Of a stretch of 50,265 nt of DNA, positions 15,299 to 25,000 are shown one piece after another. A program made the translations under genes and the position numbers. Within the stretch, counting starts at the first letter, position 1; each line of letters begins with the position of its first letter. This DNA is from Paracoccaceae bacterium (GTDB lineage: Bacteria; Pseudomonadota; Alphaproteobacteria; Rhodobacterales; Rhodobacteraceae): positions 1 to 50,265 of the forward strand of contig JAFMHK010000010.1 of NCBI GenBank assembly GCA_017854585.1, in the 5' to 3' direction. Under the pieces are notes generated by a model, which saw nothing but the letters and a program-made list of their open reading frames with translations, ran no database searches and was not told where the DNA came from.

Positions 15299-17818
15299 CT
15301 ATCCACATTTCGAATAGCCACAATTGGCGCAGGTCATGCAGCCTTCCAGCATCCGCATTTCAAAGCTGCCACATGACGAACAGGCTGGGCCCGGGCGTTG
15401 ACCAAGGTTGATCACCTCGGCCTGCGGATCGGATTTCAGGCCCATCCCCTCGCCGCCGATGAACCCGATCGAGATCAAGTGGCGTTCGATCACGCCACCA
15501 ATCGCCGCAAGGATCGAGGGCACGTATTTACCACCAATCCATGCGCCGCCACGCGGGTCGAATACGGCCTTCAACTCCTCCACCACGAAGGAGATGTCGC
15601 CGCCACGCCGGAACACGGCCGAGATCATCCGCGTCAGTGCGACGGTCCAGGCGAAATGCTCCATGTTCTTTGAGTTGATGAACACCTCGAAGGGCCTGCG
15701 GTGGCCGTTCAGGATGATGTCGTTGATGGTGATGTAAAGGGCATGTTCGCTGTCAGGCCATTTCAACTTGTAGGTATGCCCTTCCAGAGATTGCGGGCGG
15801 TCCAGAGGCTCGGACATGTAGATGACATCGCCATGGGGAGTGAGGGGTTCGGCGTCGGTTTGGGCGAGGACTTCGGGGGCCTGATCCGTAGCGTCTAATG
15901 GACTATCACCAATCAGTTGATCTACAGAAACACCTAGTGCCGATGCCAAAGCCATGAGTGTATCAATTCTTGGTTTCCGTTTGTTGACGATCATTTGTCG
16001 TACCGACGTTTTGTCCAACCCAGCCTTCAAGGCCACCGCAGTTGGGTTAGTGTTCTTCAGTTCAATTAATTTCTCCAGATTTTCTGTAACAGTCCCGGTC
16101 AACCTCACAACGCCCTTCGGTTCCTCCGAAACACTCAAAACACTCCCCGTCACCGCATTGGGCCGGTAGGTCGTGCAGCCTTTGCAGCCGGTGTCCCAAG
16201 CCTGCATGTAGACGTCCTTGAACGCCTCAAAGTCGATATCGGCGGGGACGTTGATGGTTTTTGAGATGCTCGAATCTACCCATCTCTGCGCGGCGGCCTG
16301 CATCTTCACGTGATCGGTGGGCGGAAGGGTCTGGGCGTTCACGAAATAGTCGGGCAACGGGGCGTCGCCGAATTTTTCGCGCCACATCTGCACGGCGTAA
16401 TCGACAACCTCTTCTTCCGTGCGGGACCCGTCGCGCTGCAACACCTTACGTGTATAGGCATAGGCGAACACAGGCTCGATCCCGGAGCTGACGTTGCCGG
16501 CATAAAGACTGATCGTGCCCGTGGGTGCGATGGACGTAAGCAGCGCGTTGCGGATGCCATGTTCGCGGATCGCATCGCGCACATCATCATCCATCTGCAT
16601 CATGTTGCCCGAGGCAAGGTACTTGTCGGCATCGAACAAGGGGAATGGCCCCTTCTCTCGTGCCAGATCAACCGATGCCAGATAGGCGGCACGCGCGATC
16701 TGGCGCATCCACGCCTCGGTCTGCACCACGGCCTTATCCGAGCCATAGCGCAAGCCAACCATCAACAGCGCATCAGCCAGACCCGTGACGCCCAGCCCGA
16801 TCCGCCGTTTCGCCAGCGCTTCCCGACGCTGTTCCTCCAGCGGGAAACGGCTGGCATCGACGACGTTGTCCATCATGCGGACGGCAATGCGCACCAGATC
16901 GGTCAACGCATCGGGGTCCAGCGCGGCTGCTTCCGTGAACGGGTTGGTGACCAGCCGTGCCATGTTGACCGACCCCAACAGACAGGCACCATAGGGGGGC
17001 AAAGGCTGCTCGCCACAGGGATTTGTCGCGGCAATGGTTTCCACGTAGTTCAGGTTGTTGGCGGCATTGATCCGATCGATGAAGATGACACCCGGTTCGG
17101 CATAATCATATGTGGACTGCATGATCTTGTTCCAAAGATCGCGCGCATTGACGGTGTGATAGACCTTCCCGTCGAACTGGAGCTCCCACGGGCCATCGGC
17201 CTTGACCGCATCCATGAATGCATCGGTCACCAGCACGGACACGTTGAACATCCGCAGGCGCGCCGCATCGGATTTGGCGGTAATGAAATCCTCGATATCG
17301 GGGTGATCGCAACGCATGGTCGCCATCATCGCACCACGGCGGCTGCCTGCGGACATGATCGTACGGCACATTGCATCCCACACATCCATGAACGACAGCG
17401 GGCCCGACGCGTCGGCCGCCACGCCCTTCACATCGGCGCCCTTGGGCCGAATGGTGGAGAAATCATACCCGATCCCGCCGCCCTGCTGCATGGTCAATGC
17501 CGCCTCGCGGAGGTTGTCAAAAATGCCGCCCATGCTGTCGGGGATTGTGCCCATGACGAAGCAGTTGAACAACGTCACGGATCGCCCCGTGCCTGCACCT
17601 GCCGTAATCCGTCCAGCGGGCAGATACTTGAAATCGGCCAGCGCGTCGTAGAACATTTCTTCCCATACTGCGGGGTCATCTTCGACCACGGCAAGCGCAC
17701 GGGCGATCCGGCGCCATGTGTCTTCGACGGTCTGATCGATCGGTGCGCCATCCGCATCCTTCAGGCGATATTTCATATCCCAGATTTGTTCAGCGATCGG
17801 GGCGGAAAATCGGGACAT
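15299..17818 (-). CDS. nrdJ: Adenosylcobalamin-dependent ribonucleotide reductase with inserted HTH domain
   Basis: This 839-residue class II reductase makes deoxyribonucleotides without oxygen dependence, using adenosylcobalamin to form a thiyl radical. Visible features are Cys86 (LFNCFVMG), the catalytic NPCGEQ triad Asn266/Cys268/Glu270, Cys279 (GACLLGSVN), APTGTISLYAGNVSSG, the GCKGCTTYRPNA turn and the C-terminal redox tail (CSSCG ... GCMTCANCGYSKCG). Residues about 579-637 are foreign to the family: an XRE-type helix-turn-helix in the linker before the C-terminal domain. The ATG at 17818 (MSRFSAPIAEQIW) has GGAG eight bases ahead; an ATG at 17857 is an alternative. It is divergent from the DUF1489 gene with an 84-123 base gap, too short for a cobalamin riboswitch. 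Confidence 0.95.
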   Translation of the reverse strand: MSRFSAPIAEQIWDMKYRLKDADGAPIDQTVEDTWRRIARALAVVEDDPAVWEEMFYDALADFKYLPAGRITAGAGTGRSVTLFNCFVMGTIPDSMGGIFDNLREAALTMQQGGGIGYDFSTIRPKGADVKGVAADASGPLSFMDVWDAMCRTIMSAGSRRGAMMATMRCDHPDIEDFITAKSDAARLRMFNVSVLVTDAFMDAVKADGPWELQFDGKVYHTVNARDLWNKIMQSTYDYAEPGVIFIDRINAANNLNYVETIAATNPCGEQPLPPYGACLLGSVNMARLVTNPFTEAAALDPDALTDLVRIAVRMMDNVVDASRFPLEEQRREALAKRRIGLGVTGLADALLMVGLRYGSDKAVVQTEAWMRQIARAAYLASVDLAREKGPFPLFDADKYLASGNMMQMDDDVRDAIREHGIRNALLTSIAPTGTISLYAGNVSSGIEPVFAYAYTRKVLQRDGSRTEEEVVDYAVQMWREKFGDAPLPDYFVNAQTLPPTDHVKMQAAAQRWVDSSISKTINVPADIDFEAFKDVYMQAWDTGCKGCTTYRPNAVTGSVLSVSEEPKGVVRLTGTVTENLEKLIELKNTNPTAVALKAGLDKTSVRQMIVNKRKPRIDTLMALASALGVSVDQLIGDSPLDATDQAPEVLAQTDAEPLTPHGDVIYMSEPLDRPQSLEGHTYKLKWPDSEHALYITINDIILNGHRRPFEVFINSKNMEHFAWTVALTRMISAVFRRGGDISFVVEELKAVFDPRGGAWIGGKYVPSILAAIGGVIERHLISIGFIGGEGMGLKSDPQAEVINLGQRPGPACSSCGSFEMRMLEGCMTCANCGYSKCG
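15908..16084 (-). other. XRE/Cro-type helix-turn-helix domain embedded in NrdJ
   Basis: NrdJ residues 579-637 read as a complete lambda-repressor-like domain. Helix 1 is ENLEKLIELKN, helix 2 TAVALKAG, recognition helix KTSVRQMIV followed by NKRKPR, helix 4 RIDTLMALASALG, and it ends SVDQLIG. This is the layout of N-terminal domains of phage-type and S24-peptidase repressors. By hand count bases 15901-16140 are 110/240 G+C (46%), while nearby lines of the same gene are 53-62%. There is no frameshift, and the reductase continues in frame on both sides. No intein splice motifs are present. Confidence 0.88.
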
Positions 17819-17941
17819 GGGGAAGGCTCCAACGGCATTGTGAGGGAAAGGCAACATAGCGAATAGCCCCTGATAAATCCACTACCTATTGCCCGCCACC
17901 CCCAATGCGTTACCATATGTGCCAAGCTTGGGGACGAGTCT

Positions 17942-18370
17942 GTGGATAAATTGAATCTCATCAAACTTTGCGTCGGGGCGGAAAAGGTCGAAGACCTGAC
18001 CGACTGGCAAAAGAGTGCGCACGCCAAGGGGCCGGACGGCCTGCCGCGCCATGTCACGCGCATGTGGCCGAAGCGCGCGACAGAACTATTGGATGGCGGA
18101 TCGCTTTACTGGGTGTTCAAGGGCGTGGTGTTGTGCCGCCAGCCGATTGTCCGCCTTGACGAGGTGGACCGGGGCGACGGAATCGTCCGGTGCGGTATCG
18201 TTCTGGACCCCGACGTGATCAGGGTTGCCGCAACGCCGCGACGGCCGTTTCAGGGCTGGCGCTATCTACCCGGCGCCGACGCCCCACCCGATCTGCGCGC
18301 AACCCGCGCAAGCGAAGAGCCGTTGCCGATGGCGCTGCAAAACGCCTTGGCCGAAATCGGGGTTCTGTAG
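17942..18370 (+). CDS. DUF1489 family protein
   Basis: This is a 142-residue conserved alphaproteobacterial protein of unknown function. Typical family segments are LNLIKLCVGAEKVEDL near the start, GLPRHVTRMWPKRATELLDGG, SLYWVFKGVVLCRQPI and RRPFQGWRYL. It starts with GTG at 17942. It has no signal peptide or membrane helix. It is divergent from nrdJ and ends ten bases from the convergent hisG stop, with no terminator visible between them. Confidence 0.88.
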   Translation: MDKLNLIKLCVGAEKVEDLTDWQKSAHAKGPDGLPRHVTRMWPKRATELLDGGSLYWVFKGVVLCRQPIVRLDEVDRGDGIVRCGIVLDPDVIRVAATPRRPFQGWRYLPGADAPPDLRATRASEEPLPMALQNALAEIGVL

Positions 18371-18380
18371 GCGCCGCGCT

Positions 18381-19073
18381 TCAGCCCAACCCCAATCTTC
18401 GCATGAGATCAGCCAGCATCGCCCGCGACTCGTCCGTCCACTCGGCGTTGCGTGACTTGAACAACGTGGCCTGACTGCGGTGCATCAATCCATCTTCCAG
18501 AATCTTCAGATGATTAGCCCTAAGTGTCTCGCCGGTTGAGGTGATATCGGCGATCGCCTCGGCCGTGCCATGTGCCACGGTGCCTTCGGTCGCGCCTTGG
18601 CTGTCGACCAGCTGATAATCGGCCACGCCCGCATCGCGCAGGAACTCTCGCACCAGACGGTGATATTTGGTCGCGATCCGCAACCGCTGCCCGTGGATGG
18701 CCCGAAAATCGGCGGCAACTGCATCCAGATCATCCAGCGTACTGACATCGGCCCAACATTTCGGCACCGCAATCACAAGATCGGCAAAGCCGAACCCCAA
18801 CGGCGCCAGTTCGGCCACGACCTGATCCCAGGCCGGGATACGTTCGCGCACCAGATCGCTGCCGGTTACGCCCAGATGAATGCGGCCGGTCTGCAATTCG
18901 CGCGGGATTTCTCCGGCGCTCAGCAACATCAACGTCACATCGGCGCCGGCCACCTCGGCGGCATATTCGCGTTCCGACCCACTGCGCTGCATGGTCACGC
19001 CACGGCTGGCGAACCAATCGAAGGTCTTGTCCATCAATCGCCCCTTCGAGGGGACGCCCAAGCGCAGGCTCAT
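18381..19073 (-). CDS. hisG: HisG, ATP phosphoribosyltransferase (short form)
   Basis: This 230-residue enzyme is the first and committed step of histidine biosynthesis: ATP plus PRPP to phosphoribosyl-ATP. The short form lacks the C-terminal regulatory domain and needs HisZ, encoded directly upstream. Motifs are [32 protein letters not shown], the PRPP-binding DSQGATEGTVAHGTAEAIADI (partly visible at about 150-170) and STGETLRANHLKIL. Its ATG overlaps the hisZ stop by four bases. Histidine feedback would act through HisZ. Confidence 0.96.
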   Translation of the reverse strand: MSLRLGVPSKGRLMDKTFDWFASRGVTMQRSGSEREYAAEVAGADVTLMLLSAGEIPRELQTGRIHLGVTGSDLVRERIPAWDQVVAELAPLGFGFADLVIAVPKCWADVSTLDDLDAVAADFRAIHGQRLRIATKYHRLVREFLRDAGVADYQLVDSQGATEGTVAHGTAEAIADITSTGETLRANHLKILEDGLMHRSQATLFKSRNAEWTDESRAMLADLMRRLGLG

Positions 19074-20185
19074 TTCGATCCTCCGGTCAGGTTGCGACGC
19101 AGGGCATGCACAATGTAAGGCCGGATCACGCCACCGACGGCGGGGATTTCACGCCCGCCACCCAGCACGCGGGTCAGGGCGTCATAGCGCCCGCCCGTCG
19201 CGACAGGCGGCAGATCCGGACGCCCATCCGCCAGAAAGCCGAACACGAACCCGTCGTAGTATTCCATGTTGGTGCGACCATAGCTTGCCTCGAACGGCAG
19301 GCCCGCCACATCGATGCCGGCACGATCCAGCGCCTCAATCCGGCGCGCCATCCGGGCCACTGCACCCGCGATGCCGGGCATATCCACGGTAATGTCGCGC
19401 AAGTTCTCATAAGCATTTGGCACGGTTTCACGAAGCGACAGGATGGCGCCAAGAACCTCGGCCTCTTCATTTGCGATAGGCGGCGCGACTGCATCCTCCT
19501 GCAAGCGGGCGATGCGGTTGGCAACCTCTTGTGGGGTGCGCAGGCCGATCTGCGGGCCAGCGTCCGCAATCACGGCATCAATGCCTGCCGCCGCCATGTC
19601 CAGCAGACCCGCCCTGCCCGCAGGTTGGGGTTTGCGGCCTGTGAACCTGTCGATCAAAGCGCGAAAACGGCGTGGACGCCAGATGTGGCGCATAAGCGCG
19701 GCCTTGCGCCGATCCGTCGTCCGCAGGCTTTGCACCGCCGCCATGAGGATACCGATGTCACCGGTGACAGGCTTCACCCCCAAAGGCGAAAGCACTTCCG
19801 AGAACAGGGCGAAGACCTCAGCATCCGCAGCGGCCGGATTCGTGCGGTCGAAGACTTCATACCCGACCTGCAGATATTCGCGCGCCCGGGACGAGGCTGC
19901 ATCTTGCTTGCGAAAGACCTCGCCCAGATAGGTGTAGCGCGCGGGGTCTGCGCCTGTCGCCATATGGCGTTGCACCACGGGAACGGTAAAGTCGGGGCGC
20001 AACATCATCTCGCCGCGATCGGGGTCATGGGTGACGTAGGCGCGGGCGCGCATGTCTTCACCGTAGAGATCCAGCAAGATGTCGGCCGGCTGCAGGACGT
20101 CGGTATCGACGACCTCTGCACCGTGGCTTTGCAGGAACGCCATCAGGCGCTCCGCCTCGGCTCGGATGGCGGGTTTATCGGTCAT
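19070..20185 (-). CDS. hisZ: HisZ, ATP phosphoribosyltransferase regulatory subunit
   Basis: This 371-residue HisS paralogue does not charge tRNA but assembles with short HisG and confers activity and histidine feedback. It has the class II synthetase-like core ([48 protein letters not shown]) but no anticodon-binding domain. The start at 20185 ([14 protein letters not shown]) gives a four-base ATGA overlap with the hisS stop; the 26 earlier codons belong to the end of hisS in another frame. It is the middle gene of hisS-hisZ-hisG. Confidence 0.94.
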   Translation of the reverse strand: MTDKPAIRAEAERLMAFLQSHGAEVVDTDVLQPADILLDLYGEDMRARAYVTHDPDRGEMMLRPDFTVPVVQRHMATGADPARYTYLGEVFRKQDAASSRAREYLQVGYEVFDRTNPAAADAEVFALFSEVLSPLGVKPVTGDIGILMAAVQSLRTTDRRKAALMRHIWRPRRFRALIDRFTGRKPQPAGRAGLLDMAAAGIDAVIADAGPQIGLRTPQEVANRIARLQEDAVAPPIANEEAEVLGAILSLRETVPNAYENLRDITVDMPGIAGAVARMARRIEALDRAGIDVAGLPFEASYGRTNMEYYDGFVFGFLADGRPDLPPVATGGRYDALTRVLGGGREIPAVGGVIRPYIVHALRRNLTGGSK

Positions 20186-21657
20186 TCGCGATCCAGAATT
20201 GCGCGAACCTCGGCCACCAGATCGACCAGAGGAACCTCGCGCTGTGCGGGCTGGGATTTCCATTCTTCAAGCGTTGCATCCGCCGCGATCTGCGCCCCAA
20301 GGATCAGGTCCTTGATCTGCACCACGCCGCGCGCCGCCTCATCGCTGCCTTGGATAATTGCAACCGGGCTTTCGCGTTTATCGGCGTATTTCAACTGGTT
20401 ACCGAAGTTTTTCGGGTTGCCCAAGTAGACTTCGGCGCGGATGCCGGCCTGACGCAACGTAGCGACCATGGACTGGTAATCGGCCATGCGATCGCGATCC
20501 ATCACGGTCACGATCACCGGGCCTTGGGCCTTGCCATTCAACCGGCCCTTCGCGTGAAGCGCGGCAAGAAGGCGGTCCACCCCGATGGAAATCCCCGTCG
20601 CGGGCACATCTTGGCCGGTAAATCGCTTGACCAGATCGTCATAACGGCCACCACCGGCGACGGATCCGAACTGTCGCGGGCGTCCTTTTTCATCATGGAT
20701 TTCAAAGGTCAATTCGGCCTCGTAGACCGGACCGGTGTAGTAGCCAAGGCCACGCACGACCGAGGGATCAATCACGATGCGGTCGGGGCCGTAACCTTGA
20801 GCGGCAAGAAGTTCCGCAATGGTTTCAAGCTCTTGCACGCCTTCGGTGCCGATGGCGGAGCCGGACACCAGCTCTTTCAAGCGGGCGACTGTCGACGGGC
20901 CGTCAGCACGTTTCGCGTCGGTGAAGCCGACGATGACGTCGGCCTGTTCGCGTGCCAATCCCGCACCTTTGGTAAAGTCGCCGGACTCGTCCTTGCGGCC
21001 TTCGCCCAGCAGTTCACGCATACCGTGTTCGCCAAGGCGGTCCAACTTATCGATGGCGCGCAGAACGATGCCGCGCGCGGCCTCTTTGTCATCGCCCGCA
21101 AGGCCGGCAATTTCCATCACGCCGTTCAGAACCTTGCGGTTGTTGATCCGCACGATGTAGTCGCCGCGCGGGATGCCAACAGCCTCGAGAGTGTCCGACA
21201 ACATGGCGCAAATTTCGGCATCTGCAGCCATTGACGCGGAGCCGACCGTATCTGCATCACATTGATAAAATTGACGAAAACGTCCGGGTCCGGGCTTCTC
21301 GTTGCGCCAGACCGGGCCCATGGTGAAGCGGCGGTAGGGGCTTGGGAGGTCGTTGCGGAATTGGGCGGCGACGCGGGCCAGCGGGGCCGTCATGTCATAG
21401 CGCAGCGCCAGCCACGTGCCGTCATCCTCGAACGCGAAGACGCCATCGTTGGGGCGGTCCACATCGGGCAGAAACTTGCCCAACGCCTCGACCGTTTCAA
21501 CGGCGGCGGTTTCCAGCGGGTCAAAGCCGTACATGTGGTAGACTTCAGCGATCTGGCGCAACATATTGTTACGCTCGGTGACTTCGGCACCGAAGTAATC
21601 GCGGAAGCCCTTGGGCGTTTCGGCCTTGGGGCGGGGCTGTTTTTTCACTTTGGCCAT
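20182..21657 (-). CDS. hisS: HisS, histidyl-tRNA synthetase
   Basis: This 491-residue class II aminoacyl-tRNA synthetase begins [22 protein letters not shown]. Motifs include [26 protein letters not shown], the histidine-specific [11 protein letters not shown] and [13 protein letters not shown], with a C-terminal anticodon-binding domain ([22 protein letters not shown]). It is a little longer than bacterial norms, with extra residues at both ends. A GAGGAA ribosome site precedes the ATG. It leads the hisSZG operon, tying histidine synthesis to its tRNA charging, and is divergent from slyX. Confidence 0.96.
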   Translation of the reverse strand: MAKVKKQPRPKAETPKGFRDYFGAEVTERNNMLRQIAEVYHMYGFDPLETAAVETVEALGKFLPDVDRPNDGVFAFEDDGTWLALRYDMTAPLARVAAQFRNDLPSPYRRFTMGPVWRNEKPGPGRFRQFYQCDADTVGSASMAADAEICAMLSDTLEAVGIPRGDYIVRINNRKVLNGVMEIAGLAGDDKEAARGIVLRAIDKLDRLGEHGMRELLGEGRKDESGDFTKGAGLAREQADVIVGFTDAKRADGPSTVARLKELVSGSAIGTEGVQELETIAELLAAQGYGPDRIVIDPSVVRGLGYYTGPVYEAELTFEIHDEKGRPRQFGSVAGGGRYDDLVKRFTGQDVPATGISIGVDRLLAALHAKGRLNGKAQGPVIVTVMDRDRMADYQSMVATLRQAGIRAEVYLGNPKNFGNQLKYADKRESPVAIIQGSDEAARGVVQIKDLILGAQIAADATLEEWKSQPAQREVPLVDLVAEVRAILDRE

Positions 21658-21790
21658 GGTGCTTCCTCAGGGTCGCGCGACGTGTAGCGGAGGGGGGGAC
21701 AAGGGGCAAGCCGGGGCGCAATTCGGTGCATGCACAACGCATGCACATCCCATACACAAGTGATGCATACAACACGCTGCAGAGGGCAAA

Positions 21791-21994
21791 ATGACGGACC
21801 AGACCCATTTGGAAGAACAACTGGCGCATCTGACCCGCGCAGTCGATGACCTTTCGGAGGTCGTGGCGCGGCAAGACAACGAGATTGCGGTGCTGACGCG
21901 GAAGGTGGAAATGCTGATGATGCGGGAAGCCGCGCGCGAAAGCGATGGCGGCGGGTCGGTGGCCCTGAGCGATCAGCGACCGCCGCATTGGTAA
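21791..21994 (+). CDS. slyX: SlyX family protein
   Basis: This is a 67-residue protein that forms a coiled coil over residues 5-45 (LEEQLAHLTRAVDDLSEVVA...LTRKVEML) and ends with the family hallmark DQRPPHW. Function is unknown in all bacteria. An AGAGGG ribosome site lies five bases before the ATG. It is a lone gene, divergent from hisS and convergent with dnaE. Confidence 0.9.
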   Translation: MTDQTHLEEQLAHLTRAVDDLSEVVARQDNEIAVLTRKVEMLMMREAARESDGGGSVALSDQRPPHW

Positions 21995-22098
21995 GCGGCG
22001 CGGTGATGCCGGGGTGAGAGCCGTCAACCAGACGACAGACGTGCCACCGATGGGGGGCTTGCCGAACTGCGCGGCGCGCACGCCGACAAGCGCGCGCC

Positions 22099-25000
22099 TC
22101 AGACCTCCTCCACCGTCATCACGCCGCCGAGGCTTTTGAGGGCCCCCTTGATCTGCGGAGACACGGGGAAGTCTTCGCCCAGCAGCACGTCAACCTCACC
22201 GGGCAGGTCGGGGTGCATCAGGCAGAGGTGGACGGCACCGCGCGATTTGATCTTTGCCTCGGAGCGGGCGCGGTTCAGCAGCCCGGCGACCACGGCGATT
22301 GCATCGGGTTCTTCCAGAAAGACACGCAGACCATTTCCGGTATCGCCCGCGACGGCATCGTCGATGGGCTGCACACCGCGCGCAAGAAGTTTGAGTTGGT
22401 CGGCCTCCAGCGTTGCCTCGACCTGAATCAGGACGTTCATGCCGGTTTCAAGATATTGGCGCGAGGCCTCAAGCACGTCGGAGAACATGGTGACTTCGTA
22501 GAGACCGGTGGGATCTGAAAGGGCGACGAAGGCAAAGCGGTTGCCCTTTTGACTTTTGCGTTCCTGCCGGGAGGAAACGGCCCCGGCGAGCTTGGCCACG
22601 AATGAGCCGTTTTGCACACGACCCTGCACATCGGCCAAGGTCATGCAGCCCTTGCGTTTCAGCGCCGGCATATAGTCGTCCAGCGGATGACCGGAGAGGT
22701 AGAAGCCGATGGCGGTATGTTCATTGGCCAACCGTTCATTGGGCTGCCAATCGTCCCGGTCGGGCAGGCGCGGTTCGGGCAGATCATCGCCCGCCTCGCC
22801 AAACAGCGACACCTGACTGGACGCGCGTTGGTCATGGATGGCGGCGGAATAGGCCGTGATCGCATCAAGCCCCGCAAAGACGCGGGCGCGGTTGCGGTCA
22901 AGCTCATCGAAGGCCCCGGCGCGGGCCAGCATTTCAAGCGAGCGTTTGCCGACACGCTTGAGGTCGCAGCGGCGCGCGACATCGAAGAGCGTGGAAAACG
23001 GCTGTGCGCCACGCGACTCCTCGATCAGTTTCATCGCCTCGACGCCGACGTTCTTGAGACCGCCCAGCGCATAGACCACTTTGCCGTCGCGAACGGAAAA
23101 CCGCGCCATGGACCGGTTGATGCAGGGCGGGATGGTATCGACACCGAGGCGGTCAACCTCTTGCTTGTAGACGCCCAGCTTGTCGGTCAGGTGAATGTCG
23201 CAGTTCATTACAGCCGCCAGAAATTCGACGGGGTGGTTCGCCTTGAGCCACGCGGTCTGATAGCTGACGACCGCATAGGCGGCGGCGTGGGACTTGTTGA
23301 AGCCGTAGTTGGCGAATTTGTCGAGAAGGTTCCAGACCTCGATTGCCTTGCGTTCATCGACGCCGTGTTCAGCCGCACCTTTCAGGAATTTCGGGCGCTC
23401 CTTGTCCATCTCGGCCTGAATCTTCTTGCCCATGGCACGCCGGAGCAGGTCGGCACCGCCAAGCGAATAGCCCGCCATGTCCTGCGCGATCTGCATCACC
23501 TGTTCCTGATAAACGATGATGCCTTGGGTCTCGTCCAGAATGTGATCGATGCTGGGGTGCATCTGTTCCCGGTCGGAAATGCCGTTCTTGACCTCGCAGA
23601 ACTTGGGGATGTTTTCCATCGGGCCGGGACGGTAGAGCGCGACCAGTGCGATGATATCTTCGATGCAGTCGGGTTTCATGCGCCGGAGCGCATCCATCAT
23701 GCCCGAGCTTTCCACCTGAAACACCGCGACGGTCTTGGCGGAGGCATACAGGGCGTAGGTCTTTTCATCATCCAGCGGAATCGCGTTGATCTGGTTTTCG
23801 GCCCCCGGCGCGGGGTCGTAAAGCCGGGTGCCATCGGGGCCTTCATGAAGCTGACGCCCCGATGCGTGGATCAGCTCGATCGCGTTTTGCACGACGGTCA
23901 GGGTCTTGAGGCCGAGGAAGTCGAATTTCACGAGGCCTGCGGGTTCGACCCATTTCATGTTGAACTGGGTCGCGGGCATGTCCGAGCGCGGATCTTGGTA
24001 GAGCGGCACCAGATCATCAAGCGGGCGGTCGCCGATCACGACGCCGGCGGCGTGGGTGGAGGCGTTGCGCAAAAGCCCCTCGATCTGCTGGCCATAGGTC
24101 AGCAGGCGGTCCACGACCTCTTCGGCTCTGGCGGCTTCGCGCAGGCGCGGCTCGTCGGCCAGCGCCTTTTCGATCGAAACGGGTTTGACCCCCTCGACCG
24201 GGATCATCTTGGACAGGCGATCGACCTGCATGAACGGCATTTGCAGCACGCGGCCCACATCGCGCACGGCGGCCTTGGACAAAAGCGCGCCGAAGGTGAT
24301 GATCTGCCCCACCCGGTCGCGGCCGTATTTGCCCTGCACATAGCGGATCACCTCTTCGCGGCGGTCCATGCAAAAATCGATGTCGAAATCGGGCATCGAT
24401 ACGCGTTCGGGGTTGAGGAACCGTTCGAACAGCAGCGAATAGCGCAGCGGGTCAAGGTCGGTGATCGTGAGCGCATAGGCCACCAGCGAGCCCGCACCCG
24501 AACCACGGCCCGGCCCGACGGGAATGCCGTGGTCCTTGGCCCATTTGATGAAATCGGCAACGATCAGGAAGTAGCCCGGAAAGCCCATCCCCTCGATGAT
24601 GCCCAGTTCGAAATCGAGCCGCTTTTGATAGTCTTCGACCGATGCGGCATGCGGGATGACGGCAAGCCGTTCCTTGAGGCCCGCATTGGCGGTGCGGCGC
24701 AGTTCCTCGACCTCGTTATCGGCGAATTTGGGCAAGATCGGGTCATGGGTGCGGACGCGAAAGGCGCAGCGGCGGGCAATCTCCACCGTGTTTTCCAGCG
24801 CTTCGGGCAGGTCCGCGAACAGTGCGCACATTTCTTCGGGTGACTTGAAGTAGTGCTGCGGTGTCAGGCGGCGGCGCGGTTCCTGCTGATCGACGTAGGC
24901 GCCTTGCGAAATGCACATGAGGGCGTCGTGCGCCTCGTACATGGCGGGTTTCGGGAAATAGACGTCATTGGTGGCGACCAGCGGCAGGTCCATCGCATAG

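Noticed and set aside
15880..16145. The extra NrdJ segment as an intein.
   Set aside because: It is only about 80 residues, has no N-terminal Cys/Ser splice block and no His-Asn end, and reads cleanly as an HTH domain.
17819..17941. Cobalamin riboswitch upstream of nrdJ.
   Set aside because: The gap to the divergent gene is too short and no B12-box-like sequence was seen.
22612..24843. A very long open frame on the strand opposite dnaE (743 codons).
   Set aside because: It is a shadow of dnaE in high-GC DNA, has no recognisable domain and lies wholly inside a certain gene.
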